A DNA stretch of 64,000 nt from Candidatus Thiodiazotropha endolucinida (GCF_001715975.1 NZ_MARB01000018.1:1-64000); one strand, 5' to 3'; shown: positions 33,909-43,570, counted from the stretch's first letter. Notes: a model not told the origin generated them from the letters alone. Made by a program: numbers and translations.

Positions 33909-34700
33909 TCAACCGTAGGCTTCGCAGGCCTCGAACAGTCGCTCCATTGTATTGCGGTCTTTGCTGAAACCACAAGAGACTTTCCGGCGATTCTCGAAAT
34001 AGCGTCCCGTTGTCTCGATCCCGGCGCCGCCAATAGCCAGCCAGACGGGGGTATCCGCTCCTTCCTCAGGACTCTGGTGACCGCCGAAGCCGAGATTGTT
34101 GCTTAGGGTCGAGTTTACGTCGCCGGGATGGCAGGCGTTGACACAAACTCGTTGGTCAGCCAGACGTTCAGCAAAGGCGGCGCTCAGGATACGATCGGCC
34201 TGCTTGGACTGACGGTAGGCGGTGTCGTTGTTGTAGTGACGTTGGCGAAACTCCAGGTCGTCCAGGTCCAGCCCGCCTGCCCAGTAGCTTGCCACATTCA
34301 CCACCTGCGCCCCATCAGCTGCGAGCAGGTACGGGGTGAAGGCTCGGATCATGCGAAAATAACCCAACACGTTGGTGGCGAACTGCAGTTCCACCCCCTC
34401 CGGGGATTCCTCCCGCCGACGGGGTGTAATGGCTGCGTTGTTGACAAGGATATGCAGTGGTCCGTTCCAACGTGCAGCAAGATCGCGTATCGCATCGCCC
34501 CGGGAAAGATCCGCCAACTCAAAACGCACATGGGCATTGCCCGTTTCGCGCCGGATACGCTGCACGGCGCGTTCCGCCTTGTCCTGGTTACGGGTAATCA
34601 GCACCACCTCCCGCTCACCATCGGCAGCCAATCCTTTAGCAATGGCCTCGCCAATGGCGCCGGTGGCGCCTGTTACGAGGGCGCAGGTTCGATACGACAT
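33909..34700 (-). CDS. Short-chain dehydrogenase/reductase
   Basis: 263 aa. Rossmann motif TGATGAIGEAIA, structural NNAA, catalytic Ser in VVNVASYW and YxxxK as YRQSK. The sequence resembles the retinol-dehydrogenase-like SDR group (LITRNQDKAERAV, HPGDVNSTLSNN). NADP preference is likely from the Arg after the second strand. The substrate is unknown. It sits between the two paralogous small secreted proteins, all on one strand. Confidence 0.88.
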   Translation of the reverse strand: MSYRTCALVTGATGAIGEAIAKGLAADGEREVVLITRNQDKAERAVQRIRRETGNAHVRFELADLSRGDAIRDLAARWNGPLHILVNNAAITPRRREESPEGVELQFATNVLGYFRMIRAFTPYLLAADGAQVVNVASYWAGGLDLDDLEFRQRHYNNDTAYRQSKQADRILSAAFAERLADQRVCVNACHPGDVNSTLSNNLGFGGHQSPEEGADTPVWLAIGGAGIETTGRYFENRRKVSCGFSKDRNTMERLFEACEAYG

Positions 34701-34861
34701 CGGATCCTCACTTGTTTGGAATCAAAGGCTCTTGGGTCGAATATAGCAGTATTTACTGACCTGAACGTAAGCAAACTCACTACAGTAGATCAGCATCCAG
34801 GACGGTTGAGCAACATTATGGAATTATGCGGGTGTCCCCAAATATCTTCAAATATCTTCTT

Positions 34862-34906
34862 GCCCCGGAGAGGAAAATAGTTCTGCGATTCCCTATATCG
34901 GACTGA
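34862..34906 (+). pseudogene. 3' fragment of a PstS-like gene
   Basis: GCC CCG GAG AGG AAA ... GAC TGA encodes APERKIVLRFPISD and a stop. This matches the last 14 residues of the PstS-like gene at 29686-30105 (TPEMKIVLRFPMPD) almost base for base, including the bases after the stop (AAGTCAT). Nothing of the upstream gene remains, so it is a relic of a duplicated or rearranged segment. Confidence 0.75.
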
Positions 34907-34917
34907 AGTCATACGGA

Positions 34918-35223
34918 TTATTGATCATTGTCACTGGAGCACTGCCAGCCCCTCGCTTCTAATGTCTTAATGAAATCAATAGCTTTACGCTCACAATATG
35001 TATCATCATTTTCAGCATTCCATAATGTACGCGGCATTACGTTTTCGTCTGGCTTTGTATAATAGACTTTGCAGGGCAATCTGGCGGGTTCATTTGGATA
35101 GAAGATAACCACGTTTCTTGTTAATTCCGCATAGTGACAGGTCCATGAACTCGCAAAGCTCTCAGATGGCATCACAAGAAGAGTGAGAAGAAGCACACAT
35201 GATTTGTAAATCAGATTATTCAT
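34918..35223 (-). CDS. Small secreted protein, paralogue B
   Basis: 101 aa. Signal peptide ends SFA-SSW. The mature chain differs from the 33437-33742 product at only about a dozen positions and keeps all four Cys (WTCHY, LPCKV, YCERK, WQCSS). The two genes are 1.2 kb apart in the same orientation with an SDR gene between them, so they arose by duplication. Function unknown. Confidence 0.75.
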   Translation of the reverse strand: MNNLIYKSCVLLLTLLVMPSESFASSWTCHYAELTRNVVIFYPNEPARLPCKVYYTKPDENVMPRTLWNAENDDTYCERKAIDFIKTLEARGWQCSSDNDQ

Positions 35224-35439
35224 ATTCCCACCAACGATGGTAAAAACAGAGAAAGGAGGAAGGTTGAGAGCTTGCGCATATCAAGTCCTTTTGTTTGTGT
35301 TTGCCGGTTTGAACTTGTGGTTCTAAGTTATTGTAGCGCGTGGGTGGTTCGATTTCATGCGGTAATGAGCTGTACAAGGTGTTTGACCAAAAGGTGGACA
35401 ATTTACGGGTGTCCACTATTATTTTTTTACGTCTGCTAC

Positions 35440-35506
35440 GTTCGTAAAGCGGAAGTTAAAGGCTGGATTATCCAACTTCAGATGTCGGCCATAAGCGGAC
35501 GTTAAC
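35440..35506 (-). repeat. Left flanking repeat of the SIR2/SMC/HD-Hsp90 operon
   Basis: Read on the minus strand it gives TTAACGTCCGCTTATGGCCG, then CTGAAGTTGGATAATCCAG and TTAACTTCCGCTTTACG. It aligns with the plus strand at 43819-43886. The inner edge lies 2 bp beyond the last stop codon of the operon. AACGTCCGCTT-type palindromes are common intergenic repeats in gammaproteobacteria, so this may be a repeat rather than a transposon end. Confidence 0.6.
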
Positions 35507-35508
35507 AA

Positions 35509-36477
35509 TTAAATATTGCTCAGGACGTAATTCGCAGCATCAAGCCTTTTGTTCATTTGGTTGATTAACTTTTTATATAGTTCCATATTCATTGCGATGT
35601 ATGAAGACATACCATTCATGCTAAGGTTTTGATACGCAGTGTAGTTATTGCTATATAACATCAATTGATCTTTTGCGCTCTCAGCTTCGAATTCAGCCAT
35701 TCGGCGTTTCTCTTCTCGCCCCACAGGAAGAGTCATAAATATTCTTTCATCATAGCGCCACGGATTTTCTAAAACTTCATACTCCCACATCGTTAGGTAG
35801 TCTGTGTCCCTATACACCTTTACAATAGCATCGGAGTACTTAGGGTTGGCCACAACAAACAACGAAAGCTCTTCCATAGACTGAATATCTTTATTCGTAA
35901 TCCGACGGGCCTCTGACAATATAAAGTTGGTAATTTCAGTTAGCCGCTGTATTGGATTTGGAGCACTCGCAAAGTCCAATTCTTCCTGACTAGCCTCCCT
36001 CACCATACCATTTATTTCAGTGAATGCTGGAGAACGATTTATATCTTCTGGAGTACAATACAAACTATTCTCTACTATATGTACTCCGGCATATTCGAAG
36101 GATTCCGCTACAAGCCTAGAGCAGAACTGCTTGTTTTCTGGTTTAGATTGATTTCCAGTTTTAGTCCTGATTGCATCTCTAACAGAATATGCTTTTCCAA
36201 CTTGTGATCGAGCGTACATAACTGCGCTCTTAACACATTTTTTATCGTTGGGGCGGAGAATTTTTACATTGTTCGGCTTCTCAAAAATAAGCCGTTGAAT
36301 ATTGGCAGAATGAACCCCTTGTGAATCCGAGTGTATGTAGCTTCCGTGCCCGATACAAAGAATTGCATGGGAGTACTCGCTATTTGTAAAGTTTCGAACT
36401 GCCTTGCTTACGAGCCCACGTTGAGCGGTCAAGAAAACATCACCTTCCTTTAATTTTTGAATGTCTAAGATTAACAT
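35509..36477 (-). CDS. YiiX/NlpC-P60-like permuted papain-fold hydrolase
   Basis: 322 aa from the ATG at 36477, which follows AAGG; a GTG would add 11 aa. The N-terminal half matches the YiiX (DUF830) type: GDVFLTAQRG, catalytic His37 in SEYSHAIL, and Cys119 in KQFCSRLVAESF, in the permuted His-before-Cys order. Members hydrolyse amide or thioester bonds. The C-terminal 150 aa are helical and unrecognised. Last gene of the six-gene operon, 60 bp after the HD-Hsp90 gene. AT-rich like the rest. It could be the effector or a modifier (inference). Confidence 0.75.
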   Translation of the reverse strand: MLILDIQKLKEGDVFLTAQRGLVSKAVRNFTNSEYSHAILCIGHGSYIHSDSQGVHSANIQRLIFEKPNNVKILRPNDKKCVKSAVMYARSQVGKAYSVRDAIRTKTGNQSKPENKQFCSRLVAESFEYAGVHIVENSLYCTPEDINRSPAFTEINGMVREASQEELDFASAPNPIQRLTEITNFILSEARRITNKDIQSMEELSLFVVANPKYSDAIVKVYRDTDYLTMWEYEVLENPWRYDERIFMTLPVGREEKRRMAEFEAESAKDQLMLYSNNYTAYQNLSMNGMSSYIAMNMELYKKLINQMNKRLDAANYVLSNI

Positions 36478-36537
36478 GAAACAAACCTTAATGATGGAGT
36501 ATGGACACACATGTAATCGTTACTAATTTTTGACAAC

Positions 36538-39003
36538 TTAACCTCTATTTTTGTTAGCCTGCTCCAAGCTTTCACGAAAAATTTCGTTTTTTGTGTTTTC
36601 TTTCAGTATCTCAACAAGCTTATGCCAATATTTGTCTGATACGGAGTTTGAAATACTTGAGCATATTTCGAGTGCCAACATCCCTTCAAAATTTTGCCAT
36701 TTTTCACTCATGATGATTTGAGTTCTGGCAGAATTAAGATCCAAATCCATATTTCCACAAATATCAACCACTATAACCATAGGGAATGGCCAATCTAGCT
36801 TTACTTGGTTTTTTTGCATTCTCCAAAATTCAGGAAACAACGATGTAGGAACTTCAATTCCGTGCAAGGATAGTCGCGATTTAGATTTGCAGAGATCGTT
36901 TTGTGAATCAGATTGGTCAATCGACCCATTTTCGTCAATCGTAATTGATGTCGTAGATTCACATATTTCATTACTGCTCATCCTCAAGCTCTTTTCCAAA
37001 GGAAAACTTTCGCCCTCTATATCTATAGATCGAGAAGTCATTTCAATGCTGGAAACTGGAACATTATTGCTCTCCAGAATTGCAACAACGACTGAACCTT
37101 TGAACCCTTTTGTTTCATCTTCAAGTTCGATCTTAAACTCCCTAATATTGACATGCTTATCCCATGAGTAATTTTTTAGAGAGTCCGCTTTTATTTCTTC
37201 AAATGAGTTCTCATCTCTTACTTTCTCATGAGATTTTGTTTCGACTCTGATTTTGAAGGGTGGATTTGGAATGACATTCTCAACGGATTGAATGAAGTCG
37301 TCTTCACTAAGATCATCCCATGGATTGACATTTTTTCTAAGAAACAATTTTGTTGATGTTCCGGGTTTTTTTCTTTCGCCAGGCTTTACCCAAAATATGC
37401 TGTCCTGCCCTTCGATAGTCAAATTGATAGGTTCGCTAGAATCATGTGGACCATAAACTCTTCTCGTATCTACTACCAACGTATCCGCGACCATGAAGCA
37501 AGATAAAATCCCTATTCCGAACCTTGAAGTTGGATTAAATTCAGCCTTTGATTGGGATTTTAAATCAAAGAAATCTGGTGACTTATAAAACGATGATCCT
37601 ACCTTGGAATAGTATGTATCAATGATGTACTGATCCATACCAGTACCATTATCTATGATCTCAAGTACGTCGCCCTCATTTTCGGTAGAATATTTTATAT
37701 GTACCTCCGGTTCGTATAAATTTCCCCAGCTTTTTTCCATAGCGCTTCGTAGTAAGCAGGCATCAATAGAATTTTGCAACAACTCACGAAGAGCCACCTC
37801 TGGATCACCATACAATTTTGTACCCATCAGCAGGTCTATAACCTGATTTTTACTTAAGTTGAACTGTGCCTTCTGATAAAGGTATAGCGGCTCTCCACTA
37901 ATGGTCTTCTTTGTTTCTATTTTTGACCTATCAACATTGAAGGGTATTTCTATCAAGTGTTCTTTCCCTTGGGCTCTATCATAATCATTAATTGATGAAA
38001 TAATATTGTTACAAGCACTTAGTTCGGCATCAATAACATCACAAAAGTCATGGATAGATGCTTCGATTGCAGGATGTTCACATTTAGCATGAAACTGAAT
38101 TTTTTCCTTGCTGATAGACCATGATTCGATGGCTCTATGCTTATTCCATTCCTTTATTGATATCGGATGCCGTACAAAAAGATGTGAGAACAGTACAGAT
38201 GGCGTTCTCTTCGCGTCAAAATCGAGAATATCAGCGAGTCTTAAGATTACAGCTACCAACTGAAAGTTCGCATGAATGCCGTCAGCACAAAGATAATTCC
38301 GATCTAATTGCAAGAGAGAAAGAGCATCATCATTATGACTAGAACAAATTTCGGCAAATTCGACTGTTAAATCTACATCTCGGTATTTGATTTTCCCTAG
38401 CCAATCACTCTCTATGATATCGCGAGCACGACTGGCATGAGTAACTCGAATGTAATCAGAGACGATGTAGTATTTTAATAAACCGGCATCGCTATTTTTT
38501 CCTTGGGAAATATATGATTCCAGTTGCGCATTCAGATCAGGTTTTGATAAATAGAATCTGCAAAATTTGTTGTATTCGATTTCGTCCTCGGCAGATAGAG
38601 ATGGAGATGTATCCCAGACCTTCTTCCATGCACAGACGTCCTTTTCATCAGCGGCCATTCCAATGTCATGAAAAAATGCGCTTAGCACCAACAACATTAG
38701 CTCTGGAATTGAAAGCTCTTCGATCTTTTTAGGAGAAAGCAGTTTCTCCATCAACATCAAAACACGGAACAGATGATCGCCGTCGTGGAGAGTAAATTCT
38801 CCCATATGCATAAGAATTGTCTTAGTATTTTGATACGCAAAAAACGTAGCATCATCCACGAGAGATAGAACATGGTTTCCAGCCGGGTCACTATCACATT
38901 TATTTTTCAGAACACGGTAAATAGAACTCTTAGGCAACCTATCTTGTGTTTCCGCTTTCCAATCATCATAGTTCATAACAGAATCTTCATATGCTTCTTT
39001 CAT
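36538..39003 (-). CDS. HD-domain plus Hsp90-like GHKL ATPase fusion protein
   Basis: 821 aa. The N-terminal half has an HD-type pattern: LHDGDHLFRV (72-81), FFHDIGM (110-116) and RLADILDFD (255-263). This suggests a metal-dependent phosphohydrolase or nucleotide-binding fold. The middle has an HtpG-like ATPase: RELLQNSIDA (406-415), IIDNGTGMD (449-457) and FGIGILSCFM (495-504). The C-terminal 300 aa look like the Hsp90 middle domain. Much longer than HtpG (about 630) and without its usual C-terminal dimer domain. Overlaps the SMC gene by 4 bp (ATGA). Likely a sensor or switch in the operon (inference). Confidence 0.8.
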   Translation of the reverse strand: MKEAYEDSVMNYDDWKAETQDRLPKSSIYRVLKNKCDSDPAGNHVLSLVDDATFFAYQNTKTILMHMGEFTLHDGDHLFRVLMLMEKLLSPKKIEELSIPELMLLVLSAFFHDIGMAADEKDVCAWKKVWDTSPSLSAEDEIEYNKFCRFYLSKPDLNAQLESYISQGKNSDAGLLKYYIVSDYIRVTHASRARDIIESDWLGKIKYRDVDLTVEFAEICSSHNDDALSLLQLDRNYLCADGIHANFQLVAVILRLADILDFDAKRTPSVLFSHLFVRHPISIKEWNKHRAIESWSISKEKIQFHAKCEHPAIEASIHDFCDVIDAELSACNNIISSINDYDRAQGKEHLIEIPFNVDRSKIETKKTISGEPLYLYQKAQFNLSKNQVIDLLMGTKLYGDPEVALRELLQNSIDACLLRSAMEKSWGNLYEPEVHIKYSTENEGDVLEIIDNGTGMDQYIIDTYYSKVGSSFYKSPDFFDLKSQSKAEFNPTSRFGIGILSCFMVADTLVVDTRRVYGPHDSSEPINLTIEGQDSIFWVKPGERKKPGTSTKLFLRKNVNPWDDLSEDDFIQSVENVIPNPPFKIRVETKSHEKVRDENSFEEIKADSLKNYSWDKHVNIREFKIELEDETKGFKGSVVVAILESNNVPVSSIEMTSRSIDIEGESFPLEKSLRMSSNEICESTTSITIDENGSIDQSDSQNDLCKSKSRLSLHGIEVPTSLFPEFWRMQKNQVKLDWPFPMVIVVDICGNMDLDLNSARTQIIMSEKWQNFEGMLALEICSSISNSVSDKYWHKLVEILKENTKNEIFRESLEQANKNRG

Positions 39004-41108
39004 TTACTGGCAACAATATGTTGAATCGCGGATTCTAAGCCGTCAATTTCTACTTTTTCACCCATATCTACGGTATAGAAGCTGTACTTTGGGCCACTAT
39101 TTGGGTTCCAATCTTCAAACTGAATAACCTTCATTTTCGACCCATTTGGAGGTAGTAGAAAATCAAGAAGTCGATTTGTTAAGTCCTCGTGATGACTTGT
39201 CACAATCACCTGTCGTTTTGAGTCCTCATCATCAGTATATGCAAGTTTTCGTAGTAAAATAGCTGCAGGTATTAACTGGTTCATATCAAGAGAAGTTGTG
39301 AAGTCATCAAAGCCAATAACTCTATGACCGAGCTTATTTGAAAGCGCCAAATTCAGGTTAATGGTCCAACATATCGCTAACTGTGATTTTTGCCCGGTCG
39401 ACAAATCATCGAACTTAATATTAGACTTCGTCTTGAAACCCCATGAAGGTTTCTTCTGTGTCCCGAAATTCTTTATTTCTATAGGTAAAAAATCTTTTGG
39501 GAAATGAAAGTTAGCCAATAAAGAATTCATATTTTCAATAAGCAGCTTCAATTCGTTTTTAGGAATTTCTCCTATTAATGAAAGCAGCTGACTTCTTGCT
39601 CCAGCCTCCTGCTTGCAAATTGCTGTAGCTCCCTGAATAATTGCTTCAGCTGCATCTATATTCTCAGAGTTAAGCATCTGGGATTCGTCATTCATTTTTT
39701 CGAGTTCAAGCTGCGCCCAATTTTCAAAAATTGTCCCCAGATTGTTAAGCAAAGAGGCCTCATCAATAGTTGAGGAGCTGCTTTGTTTAGGATGAACTAT
39801 ATTACTTAAGAAACCTACCAATTCCCCCACTGAAAACTCGTTTTTACTTAAAAGGGGTTCTAATTCACTTGAGTGCCTATCAATTTCCAAGGCTACAGTT
39901 TGCGCACGCTTCAAATAATTGATTTTAGAAGCTAGTTCCTGACCTCTATTTTCTATAACCTTTATTTGCTCAGATAGCTCACGAAATCTCTTTTCTGAGA
40001 AGTCGCGAAACGTACTAATATTTTTTCCTAGCTTACCTTTTAATTCTATCAAAGTAGCTTCGTCGGGATGTTTTTCCCATGCGCGCAACCAGATATCAAT
40101 ATTGTCTTTAAACGCATTAAGCCAATTTTTTAGAGATGCCCCTTCTCCTGAAGTATCCTCTAATTTACCTGATAAATTGTGATATTCACTTCTTAGATTT
40201 TCTTGCTCTAATTCCAGTTTACCAATCGCTTCAGAATAAACATGCCCTTTAGTCGTAATATAGAGGTAATTTGAAAGGTCCACTGAAGCGCCAGGATCTG
40301 ACCGGCTTATTTTAAGCATCTCTGGCAATTGATTCACAGATGAAAGAAAACCTTTATCGATCGAAATGGAAACATCTTCTGAGTTTGAAGAGCGATACTC
40401 CTTCAGGTTTTCACCAATATTTCTAAGCTGTTGAGGTAGCTTTGCCCCTACTGGTTCAGACAGATTGCTAATCTCGGTAACCGCCTTTGAGAGATTTCTA
40501 ATTTGCGATTCCCATTTGCTCTGTAAGTTGCCGTTTTTGAGTGTTAAAGTGCTATCTTTTAGCATCTTCTTGATACGGGTTTCATTTGGGAGTTGATCGA
40601 CCAAAACATTAACTTGGTTGGCTAAGCGCTTTCTCTCTTCCCCGTAATTTTTACTATATTTTAATTGTTGAATTTTACGCTGCCAGATTTCTAACTGAGA
40701 CTGTATTTTCTTGAGTTCCTGCCTGATCTCGTCCGCTTGATTGTTTTCCGGTTCTAGAAGCTGAATTACATCGCTGCAAGCTAGTTCTTTAATATTTTCT
40801 TGGTAAAAAAATGATGATACGGATTCGATAGATTTGTGATCTATGCTTCCCTTTCCCTGTAACTTGTATTGTTTATCATTAATACAAACCCCCCCGTCCG
40901 TCTCATCTAAAGTAAGGTAATTTCCCGCACTTTCTTCAGTGTGGTTTAAAGACCAGTCTAAAGCTTCGAGCAGAGAAGTTTTACCAACACCATTTTTTCC
41001 TGTGATTAAAATAAGGTCTGCATCTAAATCAAATTCATGAATTTTTCGAAAACCTTTGAAATTTTCAAGCTTAATTGTTTTTATAAATTCAGAAGTATCC
41101 GACATCAT
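39000..41108 (-). CDS. SMC/RecF/RecN-type ATPase
   Basis: 702 aa. Walker A GKNGVGKTS (37-45), a long coiled-coil centre (about 150-480), ABC signature DLSTGQKSQLA, Walker B VIGFDDF followed by TTSLD, and switch His in IVTSHHED. The coiled coil is short for a canonical SMC and there is no clear hinge. Resembles the DNA-end- or DNA-loop-sensing ATPases found in many defence systems. Starts with two Met after GAGGGGGTAA and overlaps both neighbours, so it is strictly co-translated. Confidence 0.85.
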   Translation of the reverse strand: MMSDTSEFIKTIKLENFKGFRKIHEFDLDADLILITGKNGVGKTSLLEALDWSLNHTEESAGNYLTLDETDGGVCINDKQYKLQGKGSIDHKSIESVSSFFYQENIKELACSDVIQLLEPENNQADEIRQELKKIQSQLEIWQRKIQQLKYSKNYGEERKRLANQVNVLVDQLPNETRIKKMLKDSTLTLKNGNLQSKWESQIRNLSKAVTEISNLSEPVGAKLPQQLRNIGENLKEYRSSNSEDVSISIDKGFLSSVNQLPEMLKISRSDPGASVDLSNYLYITTKGHVYSEAIGKLELEQENLRSEYHNLSGKLEDTSGEGASLKNWLNAFKDNIDIWLRAWEKHPDEATLIELKGKLGKNISTFRDFSEKRFRELSEQIKVIENRGQELASKINYLKRAQTVALEIDRHSSELEPLLSKNEFSVGELVGFLSNIVHPKQSSSSTIDEASLLNNLGTIFENWAQLELEKMNDESQMLNSENIDAAEAIIQGATAICKQEAGARSQLLSLIGEIPKNELKLLIENMNSLLANFHFPKDFLPIEIKNFGTQKKPSWGFKTKSNIKFDDLSTGQKSQLAICWTINLNLALSNKLGHRVIGFDDFTTSLDMNQLIPAAILLRKLAYTDDEDSKRQVIVTSHHEDLTNRLLDFLLPPNGSKMKVIQFEDWNPNSGPKYSFYTVDMGEKVEIDGLESAIQHIVASK

Positions 41109-41712
41109 TTACCCCCTCTAAAACTTGCTCCCCCAAAAGGCTGTTAATGTCACTAATAAGTTCAGATCGCCACGCGATTCCAAATTCATCTGATTTGTCG
41201 CTTTCTACAGATATCATAAGATTATCCGCATATCGGCTGAATAGCGTAGCATCTGCTCCTTTCGGTGGTTTAGCGCTATGGACAGCTTCCTTTAATAATC
41301 GGGTGAACTCCACTGAGGTTACTCTGCGCGGAGAATAGTCAACGCTCTTCAATGGACCAAGCCAGCGTTCCTTCGCTTCTTCTATATCCGTTTTTACACT
41401 CTGAACTATAAAGCGCCCTCTATGCCAGTCCTGATCACCTGTGAGATGGCTCCAAGATTCTGATGTTTCTTGCAACTCGATCAGAGCGACCAAAGGTGAA
41501 AATAATTGGTAGTCATGCAGTAGATCTACCAAACGATCCATCAACTTTGCCATAATTATTCTTATAGCTCCCCAGTCCCTTTCATCAGTCTCTGAATCTA
41601 CTGGTTTCCAAACAACCAAATTACAAGCCGTGTGGCAATGCACGGAAATTGGCACAATTAATTTGCTAGTTTCAGTTGGGACTGATAATTCGACATCCAA
41701 TAATTTGTTCAT
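41089..41712 (-). CDS. Unrecognised 207-aa protein of the defence-like operon
   Basis: 207 aa, no signal or membrane helix, mixed alpha/beta. No motif I can name. A His/Cys cluster VHCHTACNL lies near residue 25 and a charged, Trp-containing centre at 80-125. It overlaps the SMC gene by 20 bp and starts 1 bp after the SIR2 gene stop. Tight coupling suggests a stoichiometric partner of one of them (inference). Confidence 0.7.
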   Translation of the reverse strand: MNKLLDVELSVPTETSKLIVPISVHCHTACNLVVWKPVDSETDERDWGAIRIIMAKLMDRLVDLLHDYQLFSPLVALIELQETSESWSHLTGDQDWHRGRFIVQSVKTDIEEAKERWLGPLKSVDYSPRRVTSVEFTRLLKEAVHSAKPPKGADATLFSRYADNLMISVESDKSDEFGIAWRSELISDINSLLGEQVLEGVNDVGYF

Positions 41713-41713
41713 A

Positions 41714-43570
41714 TTAGTTGTCCTTTTCAGGCTTTAAATAAGGCCGCCGTTTTATGCTGGGCTGATTTGCATAGTAGTAATTTGTAGGGGAGTCGATCGC
41801 GTCCAGTATTGTATCAGCCACGCTTTCCATATTTCCTTCATAAGGAGTCTGATAAAATATGTGTTTCCACCCGAGAGTAACAATGGTCTTAGGCGTGATA
41901 GTTTTTTTGCATTTATTAATGGCTCTATCTCTTCTGAGATCCGGTCGAATATGTGCACCTGCCTGCCCCAAAGTGATAGTAAGATAGTTATTTCCGCTTG
42001 GAACGCCAACATTATTCCCACCCCTTGCAACTGCTGGATCAGCATTAAGATAAAGTACTTTGTTAGTAGAAGACCCTTTTTCAGTTGTTTTAAAAATAAG
42101 CGCTACCCCTTTACCATTAGTTACATCAATAGCATCTGCAAGAACACCCTTTAAAAGATACAAGAGCAGCAGAAGCTCTGACATCAGCGCCTTGTTTTCT
42201 TCTACTGGGTCATAAAGTCCGGTCTCTTTGGCATTCAATACTGAAAGACAACCAACTAGAGCGCTAAAATGCTTCCCATCAACAGCATCATTCCCACAGA
42301 TGGAAGTAAAAGAATTTAACCAGTCCGGGGCTTTAGTGAAATGTTTCTGATCATCACCTTCAGCTTTATCTATTGATGAAATAACTTGATGCATAATTGT
42401 GGATGCAAATGGCACTATAGCTGTAAAGCTGGCGTTTGTTGACAATTGGCTTAATCTAAGCGCTTTTAGAATCACAGATCTTATGACACGCTCATAAATA
42501 TCCTCCCAGAGGTCATTTGCTGAGAGATTATTGCCTGTCTCAGGGTGACGGATAATGAGTTGATCACCATCCTGAGGGTCTTGTTTATGATGAAGAGCGT
42601 ATGTTTTTACAATTTGTTGTTGGTGAAAACTAGGCTGAGACTCAAATATGGCTACTATTGGTGCTGCAGGCGTTTCCAGAACAGGCTTGAAGTTGTCTCC
42701 AAGTTCATCTGTATATTCGTCTAAAACGGTCTGTACTGTGTGATGAACCTGTGGCTCGTTGCTTCCAAAGCCGGTAAAAATAAGGGATTTACTACGCAGC
42801 CGATCGCGAAATATATCAGAAGCCCATTGCCGATTTCTCCACTTCTGTAGTTGGCGTTCGGTTAACAAAATAGATTCACATTTTTGGGGATCACTTCCAT
42901 CTCCTAGCTTTTCCGAACAACCATTTACCTTATAAACTCTCAGGCGATTAATGACTCCATTCTTGGCACCTTTTTTTCTATAATCATCTAAGCTTGAAAT
43001 CTTATCAAAATGTTCCCCACCAGATATTTCTTCATACGCTTTTTCAAAATTACAGTCATAGTTAGTTGTAAGAACTTCACTAAGCAACCCTTCTCGTGCA
43101 AGCTTTGCAATAGCGATGTGTGCTTTTGTTGGCTGCAGGTCTTTATATTTGGCAATCTGTAGTAATTTTACTAAATCTTGGTATGCATCATTACTTTCAC
43201 GAAACTCCCAAAGATAAAGTTCAGATAATTCCCCAAGTTTATAGTCTTTGGCAGCTTCCCTGACATCACAAAAGAAACATTTGGATTTGATTAAGTTATT
43301 TTCATCAACTAATGGATCTAGTGCTTTCAGCTCATCTACATAATCATTGTTACAGATTGAACCATGTAGGTTTTTATCATATCGGTTATAACGTTTACTT
43401 AGTAACTTACGTTTAAGCTTATCCACCATCCAGTCAACTGTATGAAATCTTTCGCCGCCATCAGAGTGTGTGCTTGATACTGATATACCTGCTCCAGCAA
43501 CAGGTACGCAGCACTTGTTTAATATTTTATCTACTACATATTCAAAAGCATCCATTAAACCTGCTTCCAT
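41714..43570 (-). CDS. SIR2-like domain protein, probable NAD-dependent effector
   Basis: 618 aa. N-terminal SIR2 landmarks: PVAGAGIS (23-30), TTNYD (168-172), then YKVNG (213-217) where SIR2 proteins usually have LHG, and FTGFGSNEPQ (265-274). The Asn that contacts NAD (TTNYD) is kept, but the catalytic-type His is Asn216. The C-terminal 330 aa are unrecognised and may be the sensor. SIR2 effectors of ThsA/DSR type deplete NAD on phage infection (family knowledge). Overlaps the 80-aa gene by 16 bp. The start may instead be Met6. Confidence 0.78.
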   Translation of the reverse strand: MEAGLMDAFEYVVDKILNKCCVPVAGAGISVSSTHSDGGERFHTVDWMVDKLKRKLLSKRYNRYDKNLHGSICNNDYVDELKALDPLVDENNLIKSKCFFCDVREAAKDYKLGELSELYLWEFRESNDAYQDLVKLLQIAKYKDLQPTKAHIAIAKLAREGLLSEVLTTNYDCNFEKAYEEISGGEHFDKISSLDDYRKKGAKNGVINRLRVYKVNGCSEKLGDGSDPQKCESILLTERQLQKWRNRQWASDIFRDRLRSKSLIFTGFGSNEPQVHHTVQTVLDEYTDELGDNFKPVLETPAAPIVAIFESQPSFHQQQIVKTYALHHKQDPQDGDQLIIRHPETGNNLSANDLWEDIYERVIRSVILKALRLSQLSTNASFTAIVPFASTIMHQVISSIDKAEGDDQKHFTKAPDWLNSFTSICGNDAVDGKHFSALVGCLSVLNAKETGLYDPVEENKALMSELLLLLYLLKGVLADAIDVTNGKGVALIFKTTEKGSSTNKVLYLNADPAVARGGNNVGVPSGNNYLTITLGQAGAHIRPDLRRDRAINKCKKTITPKTIVTLGWKHIFYQTPYEGNMESVADTILDAIDSPTNYYYANQPSIKRRPYLKPEKDN

